A stretch of DNA of 33,350 bases. Origin: CBFHWY01 sp965659675. GTDB taxonomy: Bacteria > Bacteroidota > Bacteroidia > Flavobacteriales_G > Salibacteraceae. Position 1 is the first letter of the stretch; each line of letters opens with the position of its first letter. Shown in pieces: positions 1 to 7,153 of this stretch. The translations under genes were made by a program, and so were the position numbers. Location of the stretch: contig CBFHWY010000027.1 in assembly GCA_965659675.1 (NCBI GenBank), positions 1 through 33,350 of the forward strand, given 5' to 3'. A model generated the notes under the pieces. It did not search any database. It was given only the letters and a program-made list of their open reading frames with translations, and had not been told where the DNA came from.

Positions 1-110
1 ACACTTCCAAAACGAAAGCTATCCATTTGAGCCAAAAATTTAACTACTCGCTATTTGATAAAGATTTTTGTGAAAATTACTAACGAATATTACGTTATGC
101 CATGTTAAAT

Positions 111-150
111 AAACAAAAAAAAGCCTTCTCAATTTTCATTAAGAAGGCTT
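111..150 (-). terminator. Rho-independent terminator after tRNA-Leu
   Basis: Read on the minus strand, a 9-bp stem (AAGCCTTCT pairing with AGAAGGCTT, loop of about 12 nt) is followed by an uninterrupted run of eight T. It begins a few bases after the tRNA-Leu 3' end and closes the tRNA transcription unit. Confidence 0.85.
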
Positions 151-154
151 TCTG

Positions 155-240
155 TACCCGGGGCGGGACTTGAACCCGCACGACCGTTTCGGGTCAAGGG
201 ATTTTAAGTCCCTCGTGTCTACCAATTCCACCACCCGGGC
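155..240 (-). tRNA. tRNA-Leu (anticodon UAA)
   Basis: The minus strand folds as an 86-nt class II tRNA. The 7-bp acceptor stem GCCCGGG/CCCGGGT contains one G-U pair and is followed by discriminator A, as expected for leucine. The D-arm contains TGGTAGACA, the anticodon loop reads CTTAAAA with anticodon TAA, there is a long variable arm, and the T-arm carries GGTTCAAGTCC. CCA is not encoded. It lies 40 bp downstream of tRNA-Gly on the same strand, with a terminator-like hairpin between them. Confidence 0.97.
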
Positions 241-244
241 GACA

Positions 245-270
245 CAAAAAATCCTCCAGGGCCGGAGGAT
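245..270 (-). terminator. Terminator-like hairpin between tRNA-Gly and tRNA-Leu
   Basis: On the minus strand ATCCTCC and GGAGGAT form a 7-bp stem with a 6-nt loop, followed at once by six T. The 5' end of tRNA-Leu starts only a few bases later. The shape is that of an intrinsic terminator for tRNA-Gly. Alternatively it is a spacer hairpin in a co-transcript that is removed during processing. Confidence 0.65.
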
Positions 271-280
271 TCTTCCTTTG

Positions 281-353
<73 letters not shown>

Positions 354-362
354 AAGGGTGGG

Positions 363-370
363 CAAAAGTA
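363..370 (-). promoter_or_regulatory. Candidate -7 box for the tRNA-Gly/tRNA-Leu unit
   Basis: The minus strand reads TACTTTTG, an exact match to the Bacteroidota -7 consensus TAnnTTTG. It lies 9 nt before the 5' end of tRNA-Gly, so transcription would begin within a few bases of the mature tRNA. I see no clear -33 TTG. Confidence 0.5.
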
Positions 371-380
371 AATAAAATTC

Positions 381-2972
381 TCAGGTAATGAGTTTTTTAA
401 TCTCATGTAACTTGAGCAGGGCTTCAACCGGGGTTAGCGTGTCAATATCTGTCTGCAAAATTTCTTCTTTTACCTGTGATAGGGTAGGGTCGTCCAATTG
501 AAATATTGAGAGCTGCATTTCCGGATCACCGGAGATCTTTTTCTCTGACTTCTCAGCTACATGTTCACTTTCAAGTGCCTTGAGCACTTCTTCAGCTCTT
601 CTCAGTAAACTTGTTGGCATGCCAGCCAATTTGGCGACATGAATTCCGAAACTATGTGCACTTCCCCCTGCTTCTAGTTTTCTTAGAAATACAATGTCAC
701 CTTTGATCTCTTTGATGGAGACATTAAAGTTTTTGATCCGGCCAAAATGATCAGCCATTTCGTTGAGTTCATGGTAATGCGTGGCGAATAGGGTTTTAGG
801 TTTCCCCTGATGTCTGTGCAAGAACTCTGCAATCGCCCAGGCAATGGATATGCCATCATAGGTGGAAGTTCCTCTACCGATCTCATCAAGGAGAACTAAT
901 GATCGTTCAGAAAGGTTGTTCAGAATAGAAGCGGTTTCATTCATCTCCACCATAAATGTGGACTCACCTCTTGAAATATTATCGGATGCGCCAACTCTGG
1001 TGAAAGCTTTGTCTACTATGCCCATCGAAGCTGATTTTGCAGGAACAAAAGAGCCCATTTGAGCCATGAGCACGATAAGGGCAGTTTGTCGCAACAGTGC
1101 AGATTTTCCCGACATATTGGGACCTGTGATCATTAAAACTTGTTGTTGCTCATTGTCGAGATAAATGTCGTTTGCGATGAAGGCTTCCTCAGCCGGAAGC
1201 ATTTGTTCGATCACAGGGTGTCTTCCCTGGTGGATGTCGATCACCAATGATTCATCCACTTTCGGTTTCGTATAATTATTCTGAATAGCTAACTGAGCAA
1301 AGTTTATCAGGCAATCGATCTCTGCAACCACAATTGCATTGTTTTGAATAGGCTTTAGAAACTTTGAGATCTGAAACAATAGCGCATTAAAAAGTTCCGT
1401 TTCGAGCTTCAGGATATTCTCCTCAGCACTGAGGATCTTTTCCTCATATGACTTTAACTCTTCAGTGATGTAGCGTTCAGAATTGACCAGCGTTTGTTTG
1501 CGCTGCCAACTTTGGGGAACTTTTTCTTTGTGAGTGTTAGTGACCTCAATATAGTATCCAAAAACATTGTTGTGAGCGATCTTTAAGCTTGGGATTCCAG
1601 TGTTAGACATCTCTCTTTCCCTTAGCTTATCCAAATAGGATTTCCCATTTTTCAGCAACTCACGATATTCATCCAGATCCTCACTTACACCTGACTTAAT
1701 CACGTTACCCTTCGCCACAACAGCTGGTGGGTCTTCCTGTAATTCAGATCTTATCTTGTCTCGAATTTCAGTACACTCATTGATGCGATCAGCATACAAT
1801 TTGAATGTCTTTAATCTGGATCTTTTCAGTAAGCCTTGGATCTCTGCAATTGCATCTAAACTCAAAAGCAGACTTTGGATTTCTTTGGGATTGCTCCGTC
1901 CTACACTCAACCTGCTCAGAATGCGTTCGAGGTCGGAGATCTCCTTTAGCTTGGAGATGACACTCGTCCTGAGTTCGTCTTTGGTAATGAATTGTTGTAC
2001 CAGACCTTGTCGATCTTCAATAGCATTAACGTCTTTCAGAGGCATGCTCACCCAACGTTTAAGTAATCGTGCCCCCATAGGGGAGGTGGTGCCATCCATA
2101 ATATCGAGCAAACTGCAGCCATCTGGATCATAAGACTTGAGCAGCTCAAGGTTACTCACCGTAAAGCGGTCTAGCCAAACAAAGTCATTTTTATCGACCC
2201 TGGAAATGGAAGTGATATGCTCGAGCTGATCGTGACGGGTCTGGCTCAGATACTGCATGATCGCACCCGCACAACAAAGGCCTATACTCAGATGATCAAC
2301 CCCGAAACCTTTCAGTGACTTTGTCTTAAAATGTCCGCAGAGCTTTTCTCTTGCAGTTTTCTCTTGAAATGCCCAATCCTCGAGTGGGTAGAAATGAAAA
2401 TCAGAGCCAAAGGTCGTTTCTATATCTGCCTTTTGATTACGGAAGTACAATACCTCCGAAGGACTTAGACTTTGCAGGAGCTTATCGACGTAAAGTGATT
2501 TTCCTTCGGAGATCAAAAACTCTCCGGTACTAATATCGAGAAGGGCAATTCCCCATTGCAGCTTATCGCGATAAAGAGCGGCAAGAAAATTATTCTCTTT
2601 ATTCTCAAGAAGATGAGAGTTAAGCGCGACTCCTGGTGTCACTAATTCCGTGATCCCCCTTTTAACAATGGTCTTGGTTTGCTTAGGATCTTCAAGTTGA
2701 TCGCAAATAGCAACGCGCATGCCAGCCTTCACCAATTTTGGCAGGTAAGTCTCAAGGGCATGATGCGGAAAACCAGCAAGCTCAACACTTGAAGCCGCTC
2801 CATTCTTCCGCTTTGTGAGTACAATACCCAGTATCTGAGCAGCTTTGATTGCATCTTCCCCAAAGGTTTCGTAGAAGTCACCAACACGGAACAAGAGCAG
2901 AGCATCAGGGTGTTTAGCCTTAATCTCATTATATTGCCGCATCAACGGAGTTTCTGAAGACTTCTTTGTCAT
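381..2972 (-). CDS. mutS: DNA mismatch repair protein MutS
   Basis: MutS recognises mismatches and small loops in newly replicated DNA and starts repair with MutL as an ATP-dependent sliding clamp. The 863-aa length fits MutS1 (E. coli 853 aa). The N-terminal mismatch-reading motif is present as GDFYE, with Phe33 and Glu35 as the F-x-E pair that wedges into the mismatch. The C-terminal ABC-type ATPase has Walker A GPNMSGKS near residue 617, the segment STFMVEMNETA, and Walker B LVLLDEIGRGTSTYDG followed by the ATHYHEL switch. The ATG at 2972 begins directly in the conserved N-terminus. No mutL is nearby. It is transcribed away from the RNA methyltransferase gene, and its 3' end leads into two tRNA genes. 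A full-length, intact MutS1 is very likely. Confidence 0.98.
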   Translation of the reverse strand: MTKKSSETPLMRQYNEIKAKHPDALLLFRVGDFYETFGEDAIKAAQILGIVLTKRKNGAASSVELAGFPHHALETYLPKLVKAGMRVAICDQLEDPKQTKTIVKRGITELVTPGVALNSHLLENKENNFLAALYRDKLQWGIALLDISTGEFLISEGKSLYVDKLLQSLSPSEVLYFRNQKADIETTFGSDFHFYPLEDWAFQEKTAREKLCGHFKTKSLKGFGVDHLSIGLCCAGAIMQYLSQTRHDQLEHITSISRVDKNDFVWLDRFTVSNLELLKSYDPDGCSLLDIMDGTTSPMGARLLKRWVSMPLKDVNAIEDRQGLVQQFITKDELRTSVISKLKEISDLERILSRLSVGRSNPKEIQSLLLSLDAIAEIQGLLKRSRLKTFKLYADRINECTEIRDKIRSELQEDPPAVVAKGNVIKSGVSEDLDEYRELLKNGKSYLDKLREREMSNTGIPSLKIAHNNVFGYYIEVTNTHKEKVPQSWQRKQTLVNSERYITEELKSYEEKILSAEENILKLETELFNALLFQISKFLKPIQNNAIVVAEIDCLINFAQLAIQNNYTKPKVDESLVIDIHQGRHPVIEQMLPAEEAFIANDIYLDNEQQQVLMITGPNMSGKSALLRQTALIVLMAQMGSFVPAKSASMGIVDKAFTRVGASDNISRGESTFMVEMNETASILNNLSERSLVLLDEIGRGTSTYDGISIAWAIAEFLHRHQGKPKTLFATHYHELNEMADHFGRIKNFNVSIKEIKGDIVFLRKLEAGGSAHSFGIHVAKLAGMPTSLLRRAEEVLKALESEHVAEKSEKKISGDPEMQLSIFQLDDPTLSQVKEEILQTDIDTLTPVEALLKLHEIKKLIT

Positions 2973-2980
2973 ATGAAAAG

Positions 2981-3010
2981 TAAATTTAAGATGCTTAAAC
3001 TGGCTGGCAA
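2981..3010 (-). promoter_or_regulatory. Candidate mutS promoter, possibly leaderless
   Basis: On the minus strand TTG (3010-3008) is followed after 19 nt by TAAATTTA (2988-2981), a 7/8 match to TAnnTTTG at the expected spacing. The box ends 8 nt before the mutS ATG, so the mRNA would have almost no leader. TAAATTTA is palindromic, so the same 8 bp could also act as the -7 box for the divergent methyltransferase gene, whose ATG lies 29 nt away on the other side. Confidence 0.45.
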
Positions 3011-3017
3011 TTTTTAA

Positions 3018-3572
3018 ATGAATGCATTTATGAACAAGAAGTTAAAGTTAGAGGAGTTGTCTCGCTTGAGCCCGGAAGAGTTCTCAAAGGCAAAAAAAAT
3101 TCCAATTAGCCTGATGCTGGAGAATATTCGAAGTCATCATAATGTTGGTTCAGCCTTTCGAACAGCCGACGCCTTCCGATTGCAGGAGATGATTCTCGCG
3201 GGGTTTACTCCAGTTCCACCTCAGAAGGAGATCAGGAAGACCGCATTGGGGGCAGAACAAAGCGTATCGTGGGAAAAGACGCAGAATAGCACTGAGTTTC
3301 TTAAACAAAAAAAGACTGAAGGATTCAAAATTTACAGCCTTGAGCAAACTTCTCGGAGTATTTCTCTTGAAGACCTTAAATATGAGGCCTCACCAAAGAT
3401 CCTCGTACTTGGAAATGAAGTTGATGGCGTATCCCAGGATATCATTGACCTAAGTGATCTTAGTATTGAGATACCACAATTTGGTACAAAACATTCCCTG
3501 AACGTGAGTGTAGCTTTAGGAATTGCCTGCTGGAAATTGCTTGAGTTAGAGCTTGAGCAGGGACTTTTTTAG
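3018..3572 (+). CDS. TrmH/SpoU-family RNA 2'-O-methyltransferase
   Basis: This 184-aa protein is a stand-alone SPOUT-fold methyltransferase expected to transfer a methyl group from SAM to a ribose 2'-OH of tRNA or rRNA. The three family motifs are present in order: ENIRSHHNVGSAFRTAD near residues 36-52 with the catalytic Arg, VLGNEVDGVS (motif 2), and IPQFGTKHSLNVSVALGIA (motif 3), which form the SAM-binding trefoil knot. There is no N-terminal RNA-binding L30e-like domain, unlike RlmB. Substrate cannot be told from sequence. Two in-frame ATGs (3018 and 3030) are both possible starts. It is divergent from mutS (45 bp apart), and its stop codon overlaps that of the convergent lipoprotein gene by 4 bp. 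Confidence 0.9.
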   Translation: MNAFMNKKLKLEELSRLSPEEFSKAKKIPISLMLENIRSHHNVGSAFRTADAFRLQEMILAGFTPVPPQKEIRKTALGAEQSVSWEKTQNSTEFLKQKKTEGFKIYSLEQTSRSISLEDLKYEASPKILVLGNEVDGVSQDIIDLSDLSIEIPQFGTKHSLNVSVALGIACWKLLELELEQGLF

Positions 3573-3769
3573 TCGTCGCAAGACCAATTGGTGTTCTCTA
3601 GAACACGCACCTGGTCATCAAGAATATTTCGATTGGTACTGCAAACCTCAGTGATCGTATCATTATCAAGGTTGGCACCGTCATAAGTACATGTGAGACA
3701 TCTTTCACATGATGCACTTACCAAAGCAGTAGTTAATGAAAGGGCTAATAGGGTCAATATCTTTTTCAT
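3569..3769 (-). CDS. Cysteine-rich mini-lipoprotein, array copy 5
   Basis: A 66-aa protein of a family I do not recognise. Residues 1-20 form an SPII signal peptide (MKK start, hydrophobic core, then SASC with Cys21 as the likely lipidated residue). The mature part is 46 aa with Cys21, 24, 27, 43 and 64, i.e. C-x2-C-x2-C-x15-C-x20-C, and ends W-S-C-D-D. The frame matches the four genes upstream, so it belongs to the array. It is last in its transcription unit, 11 bp after copy 4. Its stop overlaps the stop of the convergent RNA methyltransferase gene by 4 bp. The four non-lipidated cysteines could form two disulfides or a metal site; the sequence does not decide which. Confidence 0.8.
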   Translation of the reverse strand: MKKILTLLALSLTTALVSASCERCLTCTYDGANLDNDTITEVCSTNRNILDDQVRVLENTNWSCDD

Positions 3770-3780
3770 CTTGTTATGTC

Positions 3781-3984
3781 TTAAATCTCAGTACAATTTA
3801 CTTCTCCAAAATTACCCCATTGTTCCTCAAGAGACTTTTTGAACTCTTCTCTTGTGGTTTTATTACCACATGACTCGGATGTTTCAATGGTTTCTCCTGT
3901 GTCACTTGTATAGGTACAGACCTCACATCTGTTGCAAGAGCTAGCTAAAATAAGAGATAGTACGAATGGGACAACTACTTTCAT
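3781..3984 (-). CDS. Cysteine-rich mini-lipoprotein, array copy 4
   Basis: A 67-aa predicted lipoprotein. The frame is open further upstream (to 4062), but the added segment is basic and overlaps copy 3. The ATG at 3984 gives a clean signal peptide ending LASSC, with Cys17 as the lipidation site, so I use it. Cysteines at 17, 20, 23, 39 and 64 give C-x2-C-x2-C-x15-C-x24-C. The stretch between the fourth and fifth Cys is charged and looks helical (EEFKKSLEEQW). The start codon overlaps the stop of copy 3 in an ATGA arrangement, indicating translational coupling. Function unknown. Confidence 0.78.
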   Translation of the reverse strand: MKVVVPFVLSLILASSCNRCEVCTYTSDTGETIETSESCGNKTTREEFKKSLEEQWGNFGEVNCTEI

Positions 3985-4166
3985 TCTTCTCTTGGTGCAC
4001 ATTCCCAACCAGCGTCTTCGGCTTCCTTGATGCTTTGATCGATATTGGTTCCAGTGCCGCATAGCTCCTGTTCGTATTTCTCAACAGGGTTGTAACACAG
4101 ATAACATTTGTCGCATGAGCTCAAACTTAAAAGCAAAGCACCGATCAGTAGAGTATGTAATTTCAT
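3981..4166 (-). CDS. Cysteine-rich mini-lipoprotein, array copy 3
   Basis: A 61-aa predicted lipoprotein. The start at 4166 (MKLHTLL...) is preferred over one 7 codons upstream because it puts the signal peptide at the N-terminus and follows a perfect -7 box (4185-4192) by 18 nt. The signal peptide ends LSSC with Cys18 lipidated. Cysteines at 18, 21, 24, 36 and 56 give C-x2-C-x2-C-x11-C-x19-C, with a predicted helix followed by G-W-E-C. It heads a three-gene unit with copies 4 and 5. Function unknown. Confidence 0.8.
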   Translation of the reverse strand: MKLHTLLIGALLLSLSSCDKCYLCYNPVEKYEQELCGTGTNIDQSIKEAEDAGWECAPREE

Positions 4167-4184
4167 TCTTGCAGAATTGTGTTT

Positions 4185-4192
4185 CAAAAATA
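4185..4192 (-). promoter_or_regulatory. Candidate -7 box for the copy 3-4-5 lipoprotein unit
   Basis: The minus strand reads TATTTTTG, an exact TAnnTTTG match, between the terminator that closes copies 1-2 and the copy 3 ATG (18 nt downstream). A TTTG lies 14 nt upstream, closer than the usual spacing, so the -33 element is uncertain. Confidence 0.45.
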
Positions 4193-4206
4193 ATCAATCA
4201 TTTGAG

Positions 4207-4234
4207 CAAAAAAAAGCCCCTTATTCAGGGGCTT
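4207..4234 (-). terminator. Rho-independent terminator after lipoprotein copy 2
   Basis: On the minus strand AAGCCCC and GGGGCTT form a 7-bp GC-rich stem with a 7-nt loop, followed by a run of eight T. It lies 25 bp after the copy 2 stop and separates the five-gene array into a two-gene and a three-gene unit. Confidence 0.88.
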
Positions 4235-4258
4235 AATACTTTCTAAAAGTTTTATTGA

Positions 4259-4441
4259 TCAGGAGCACTCACAATCCAGCGATTCTAAGAGATCTACGAC
4301 TGCATCATACTGTGTTTTGCTGTCGAAATCGCTTTGACAAATTTCTTCAACATCTCCAGTACAATCACAGGTAGTACAATTACTGCAGGAACCTAGGCTA
4401 AGACCCGCAATGGCAAAAAGCAAAATGAGTACTCTTTTCAT
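4259..4441 (-). CDS. Cysteine-rich mini-lipoprotein, array copy 2
   Basis: A 60-aa predicted lipoprotein and the shortest mature form (42 aa). The signal peptide ends LGSC with Cys19 lipidated. It has the family cysteines (19, 22, 25, 35, 59) plus two extra ones (27 and 57), giving seven in 42 mature residues. The C-terminus is C-E-C-S, where the others have W-x-C. The extra pair might make an additional disulfide. It lies 26 bp after copy 1 and is followed by a strong terminator. Function unknown. Confidence 0.8.
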   Translation of the reverse strand: MKRVLILLFAIAGLSLGSCSNCTTCDCTGDVEEICQSDFDSKTQYDAVVDLLESLDCECS

Positions 4442-4467
4442 AATCTTAAAACTATAATCTGTGCTAA

Positions 4468-4671
4468 TTATCGCTTAACGCAATCCCAGCCAAGAGCTTC
4501 TAGAGCATCAACAGACTCTTCCAACTCAGATTTAGAAACGCCATCTCCGCTGCACAGCTCTTGAGTTTGATTAACTCCTAAAAACTCCCAGTTACAATCG
4601 TAACAAGTTTGGCATGAAGCAAGACTTAGGGCGAATAGAGCAACTGCTCCTAGTGACATTAATTTTTTCAT
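4468..4671 (-). CDS. Cysteine-rich mini-lipoprotein, array copy 1
   Basis: A 67-aa predicted lipoprotein. MKKLMSL starts a signal peptide ending LASC with Cys20 as the lipid anchor. Cysteines at 20, 23, 26, 40 and 64 give C-x2-C-x2-C-x13-C-x23-C. A clear amphipathic segment (KSELEESVDALEAL) precedes G-W-D-C. It is the first of five tandem copies and lies 46 bp after the OmpA/TPR lipoprotein gene. That gap contains AT-rich near-matches to a -7 box, so it may be co-transcribed or start separately. I recognise no named domain. Confidence 0.82.
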   Translation of the reverse strand: MKKLMSLGAVALFALSLASCQTCYDCNWEFLGVNQTQELCSGDGVSKSELEESVDALEALGWDCVKR

Positions 4672-4717
4672 GATATATTATTTAGTATGAATGATTAATT
4701 GACAATTATAGAAAAAT

Positions 4718-6430
4718 TTAGTTTACGACTCCCTGGAAGTCAGTGTCAGACTTCATGTCAAGGAATTCAGCATTTCTTTTAGCTTTGGCTTTCAGGTTAT
4801 TATCCTTCGAAATCGCAGACTTTAAATTATTGATAACAACTTCCTTGTTACCTGATCGGGCTCCTGCAACCGCTTTAAGATAGTAACTCATTGCATCTTC
4901 CTTTTCTTCTGAAGCCTCAATATTCGAGATGGCCTTTTCAGCATCACCATTCAGCAATAGTGCAAGGGCTGCATTGAATGATTTAGTGCTGCCAAAATTG
5001 TTGCTAGCATCATCATAATCACCTTCGATGATATTGATGATCCCAAGGTTATAACCAACTTCAGGTCCAGCTCCCGCAGCTTTAGCGTAGTGTTCTTTTG
5101 CTTTTGCAATGTCTCCAGAAAGCTTAGCAATGATTCCCATATTATTGTTCACAATAGAGTTATTATCAAGCTTCAAAGCAGCTTCAAATTCAGCTTTAGC
5201 ATCAGAGATCTTATTCTGTAGCATAAGCATGTAACCAACATTGTTAGGACCTCTCCAATCTTCAGCAAACTGTTTTTTTACAGTTTGATAGATCTTCATC
5301 TTTTCGTCTTCTTTGTCAGTAAGGGTAGCAGCGTAAAGCAACTCCTCAACATTCAATTCAGAAGGATTGGATGATGCCAACTGTGTGATCTCTGCATCAC
5401 TGTAGCCAACTTCTTCCGCGTTGATCGTAAGTTGAGATCTTCTCAAACCTGGAAGGATGTCATCTTTGATCACAAGGTAGGTCTCAGCAAGGTTTTTGAT
5501 CTCTTGCTCTCTCTTTGTAACATCAGGGTACATTTCGAGAATTCTGATGATCAGATCCTTGTCTTTGATATCAGAAGCCTGCATCTGCTTCTTAAAGCCA
5601 TCCCAGTCTTCACCTTTACCTTCATTCTTGTAGAATTCATCAGCTTTAGCGGCTTCAACCTTATTTCGTCTCATCATTCTATCGATGGCCTTTGAGGCAG
5701 ACTTTGCACGATTATCAGCAAGGTTTTCATTCAAGCTCAATTCACCATCTGGAGATGCATAAGCTGAAGAATTCACAGATTTGAAGTTCCATTCTTTTTC
5801 AACTCCTTCTTCGATGAAAGCTTTTAGCGCTTTGATGTCATCTTCTTTCAACTCTGAACTTCTAACATTCGCTGAGTTGATAAGGTAGTTGATCTGACCG
5901 TCAATTGACTTTGGAGTGATTCTTTGGAATTTGTCTTTTCCAAGAATTGGCTTTTCGTCAGCTTTCACAAGTTTTGGAGTGATCACTGTACCATATCCAA
6001 TGTCGAAACTTCCCAGTTCCTTTTTCTTGTTTTTGAAAGCTGCTTCAACTTTCAAGACAAGCTTGCCCATTTCCATGTTATCGTTGTAGGCAACTTTATC
6101 ATTGTAGGTTACTGTACCTCCCTTTGTGAAGTCAACCTTTTGACCATCGCCCTCAACTTCATTTCCAATGAACTTGACGGTCTTGAATTGTTTTACTGAT
6201 TCACCAGCCTCATTAACAAGGTTTGGAGTAGCAACAACAGAAACTAGTTTGTGGAAGTATTCTGGTGGAAACTTTCCGGTCATATTTAGTTCCACACTAT
6301 CCCCATGCATTTCAATTGGAGAGGGATTCACTTCGTATTTTACGGATTCAGCGTACTTCGCCATTTTGTTCAGCGGGTTACACGCTGAGAGTAGGACGAT
6401 AGAAACAATGAATAAAGACAGCTTTTTCAT
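4718..6430 (-). CDS. Lipoprotein with OmpA-like and TPR regions
   Basis: A 570-aa predicted lipoprotein (signal peptide ending LLSAC, Cys17), so probably anchored in the outer membrane. The N-terminal third is beta-rich with no family I can name. Around residues 205-260 there is an OmpA-C-like stretch (SAYASPDGELSLNENLADNRAKS), resembling the D...N..L..RA pattern that contacts peptidoglycan. The C-terminal part (about 380-560) is helical with tetratricopeptide-like repeats (for example DAKAEFEAALKLDNNSIVNNNMG). This suggests a peptidoglycan-linked scaffold; related OmpA/TPR lipoproteins occur in Bacteroidota envelope complexes, but I cannot assign it to the type IX machinery. The ATG at 6430 is supported by the signal peptide. 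Five mini-lipoprotein genes follow on the same strand. Confidence 0.75.
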   Translation of the reverse strand: MKKLSLFIVSIVLLSACNPLNKMAKYAESVKYEVNPSPIEMHGDSVELNMTGKFPPEYFHKLVSVVATPNLVNEAGESVKQFKTVKFIGNEVEGDGQKVDFTKGGTVTYNDKVAYNDNMEMGKLVLKVEAAFKNKKKELGSFDIGYGTVITPKLVKADEKPILGKDKFQRITPKSIDGQINYLINSANVRSSELKEDDIKALKAFIEEGVEKEWNFKSVNSSAYASPDGELSLNENLADNRAKSASKAIDRMMRRNKVEAAKADEFYKNEGKGEDWDGFKKQMQASDIKDKDLIIRILEMYPDVTKREQEIKNLAETYLVIKDDILPGLRRSQLTINAEEVGYSDAEITQLASSNPSELNVEELLYAATLTDKEDEKMKIYQTVKKQFAEDWRGPNNVGYMLMLQNKISDAKAEFEAALKLDNNSIVNNNMGIIAKLSGDIAKAKEHYAKAAGAGPEVGYNLGIINIIEGDYDDASNNFGSTKSFNAALALLLNGDAEKAISNIEASEEKEDAMSYYLKAVAGARSGNKEVVINNLKSAISKDNNLKAKAKRNAEFLDMKSDTDFQGVVN

Positions 6431-6520
6431 CGATAGAGTTGTTTTCTTATTATAGGCTGCAATATTAACTAATGTTTTGCGAACTAAAAAGGAAGAAGCC
6501 CACTAGTATTGCCTTTTTGC

Positions 6521-7153
6521 TCAGACCTTATAACGGTGAATGCCCGGTTTATGTTCCATATTGATGAGGCTTGCGATCCTGTTCAATACGCCTGAATCGT
6601 TCTCAAAGTCCCGTGCTTTAAGGTCTAGGACGAGAATTTTCTTCGATTTCAGTTGCCTAAAAACATCAAAATAGGCTCTCTCGATCCGCTCGAGGTATGA
6701 TTTATTTATACCTGATTCGTAGTCTCTACCTCTTTTTTTGATCTGATCAAGCAATATTGGGACACTTCTATGCAGGTAAACGATGAGCTCTGGACCAGGG
6801 AATTGGTTTTCGATGATTTGAAAAAAGCTGCGGTAAATGCTGAATTCCTCTTCGCTCAAATTAGCAGATGAGAAAACAAAGCACTTTTGCAGCATATAGT
6901 CGGAGATCACCTGAGAGCGAAAAAGGTCCAAACTCTGAAAGACTCGTCTTTGTTGACTGTACCTTGCTGCCAGAAAAGACATCTCAAGTTGAAATGCGTA
7001 TTTGTCTGGCTGATCATAAAACTCCTTAAGGTATGGATTGTCCTCGAACTCTTCGAGCATCTGCAGCGCTTCCCATTTATTTGAGAGTAAATGGCACAGC
7101 GTAGACTTGCCCGCGCCGATGTTGCCTTCTATGGCAATATAGTTATGCCTCAT
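6521..7153 (-). CDS. Deoxynucleoside kinase family protein (folK-linked, divergent)
   Basis: A 210-aa P-loop kinase of the dNK family (dCK/dGK/TK2-like), expected to phosphorylate a deoxynucleoside for salvage. Walker A is GNIGAGKS (residues 10-17), and the substrate-side segment LEEFEDNPYLKEFY (33-46) matches the family. The LID-like KKRGRDYE is also present. The usual (D/E)-R-(S/T) motif is replaced: VISDYML (82-88) places Ser84-Asp85 where the second dNK in this window has Asp-Arg. The start overlaps folK by 11 bp, so the two are co-translated. Substrate is unknown, and the missing Arg makes ordinary kinase activity less certain. It may act in a heteromer or have shifted specificity. Confidence 0.85.
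   Translation of the reverse strand: MRHNYIAIEGNIGAGKSTLCHLLSNKWEALQMLEEFEDNPYLKEFYDQPDKYAFQLEMSFLAARYSQQRRVFQSLDLFRSQVISDYMLQKCFVFSSANLSEEEFSIYRSFFQIIENQFPGPELIVYLHRSVPILLDQIKKRGRDYESGINKSYLERIERAYFDVFRQLKSKKILVLDLKARDFENDSGVLNRIASLINMEHKPGIHRYKV

Noticed and set aside
1756..2133. 125-codon plus-strand frame opposite mutS
   Set aside because: Antisense to conserved MutS codons, no domain, no promoter of its own.
3985..4062. N-terminal extension of lipoprotein copy 4 giving 93 residues
   Set aside because: The added segment is basic, lies wholly within copy 3, and would bury the signal peptide. The ATG at 3984 matches the sister genes.
3569..4671. Mini-lipoprotein array as a toxin-antitoxin, bacteriocin or phage-defence cassette
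   Set aside because: No partner enzyme, immunity gene, leader-peptide double-Gly site or mobile element is nearby; lipidation suggests envelope residence instead.
6486..6518. Possible terminator after the folK-linked dNK (AAAAAGG/CCTTTTT)
   Set aside because: The stem is mostly A-T with a 19-nt loop; too weak to call.
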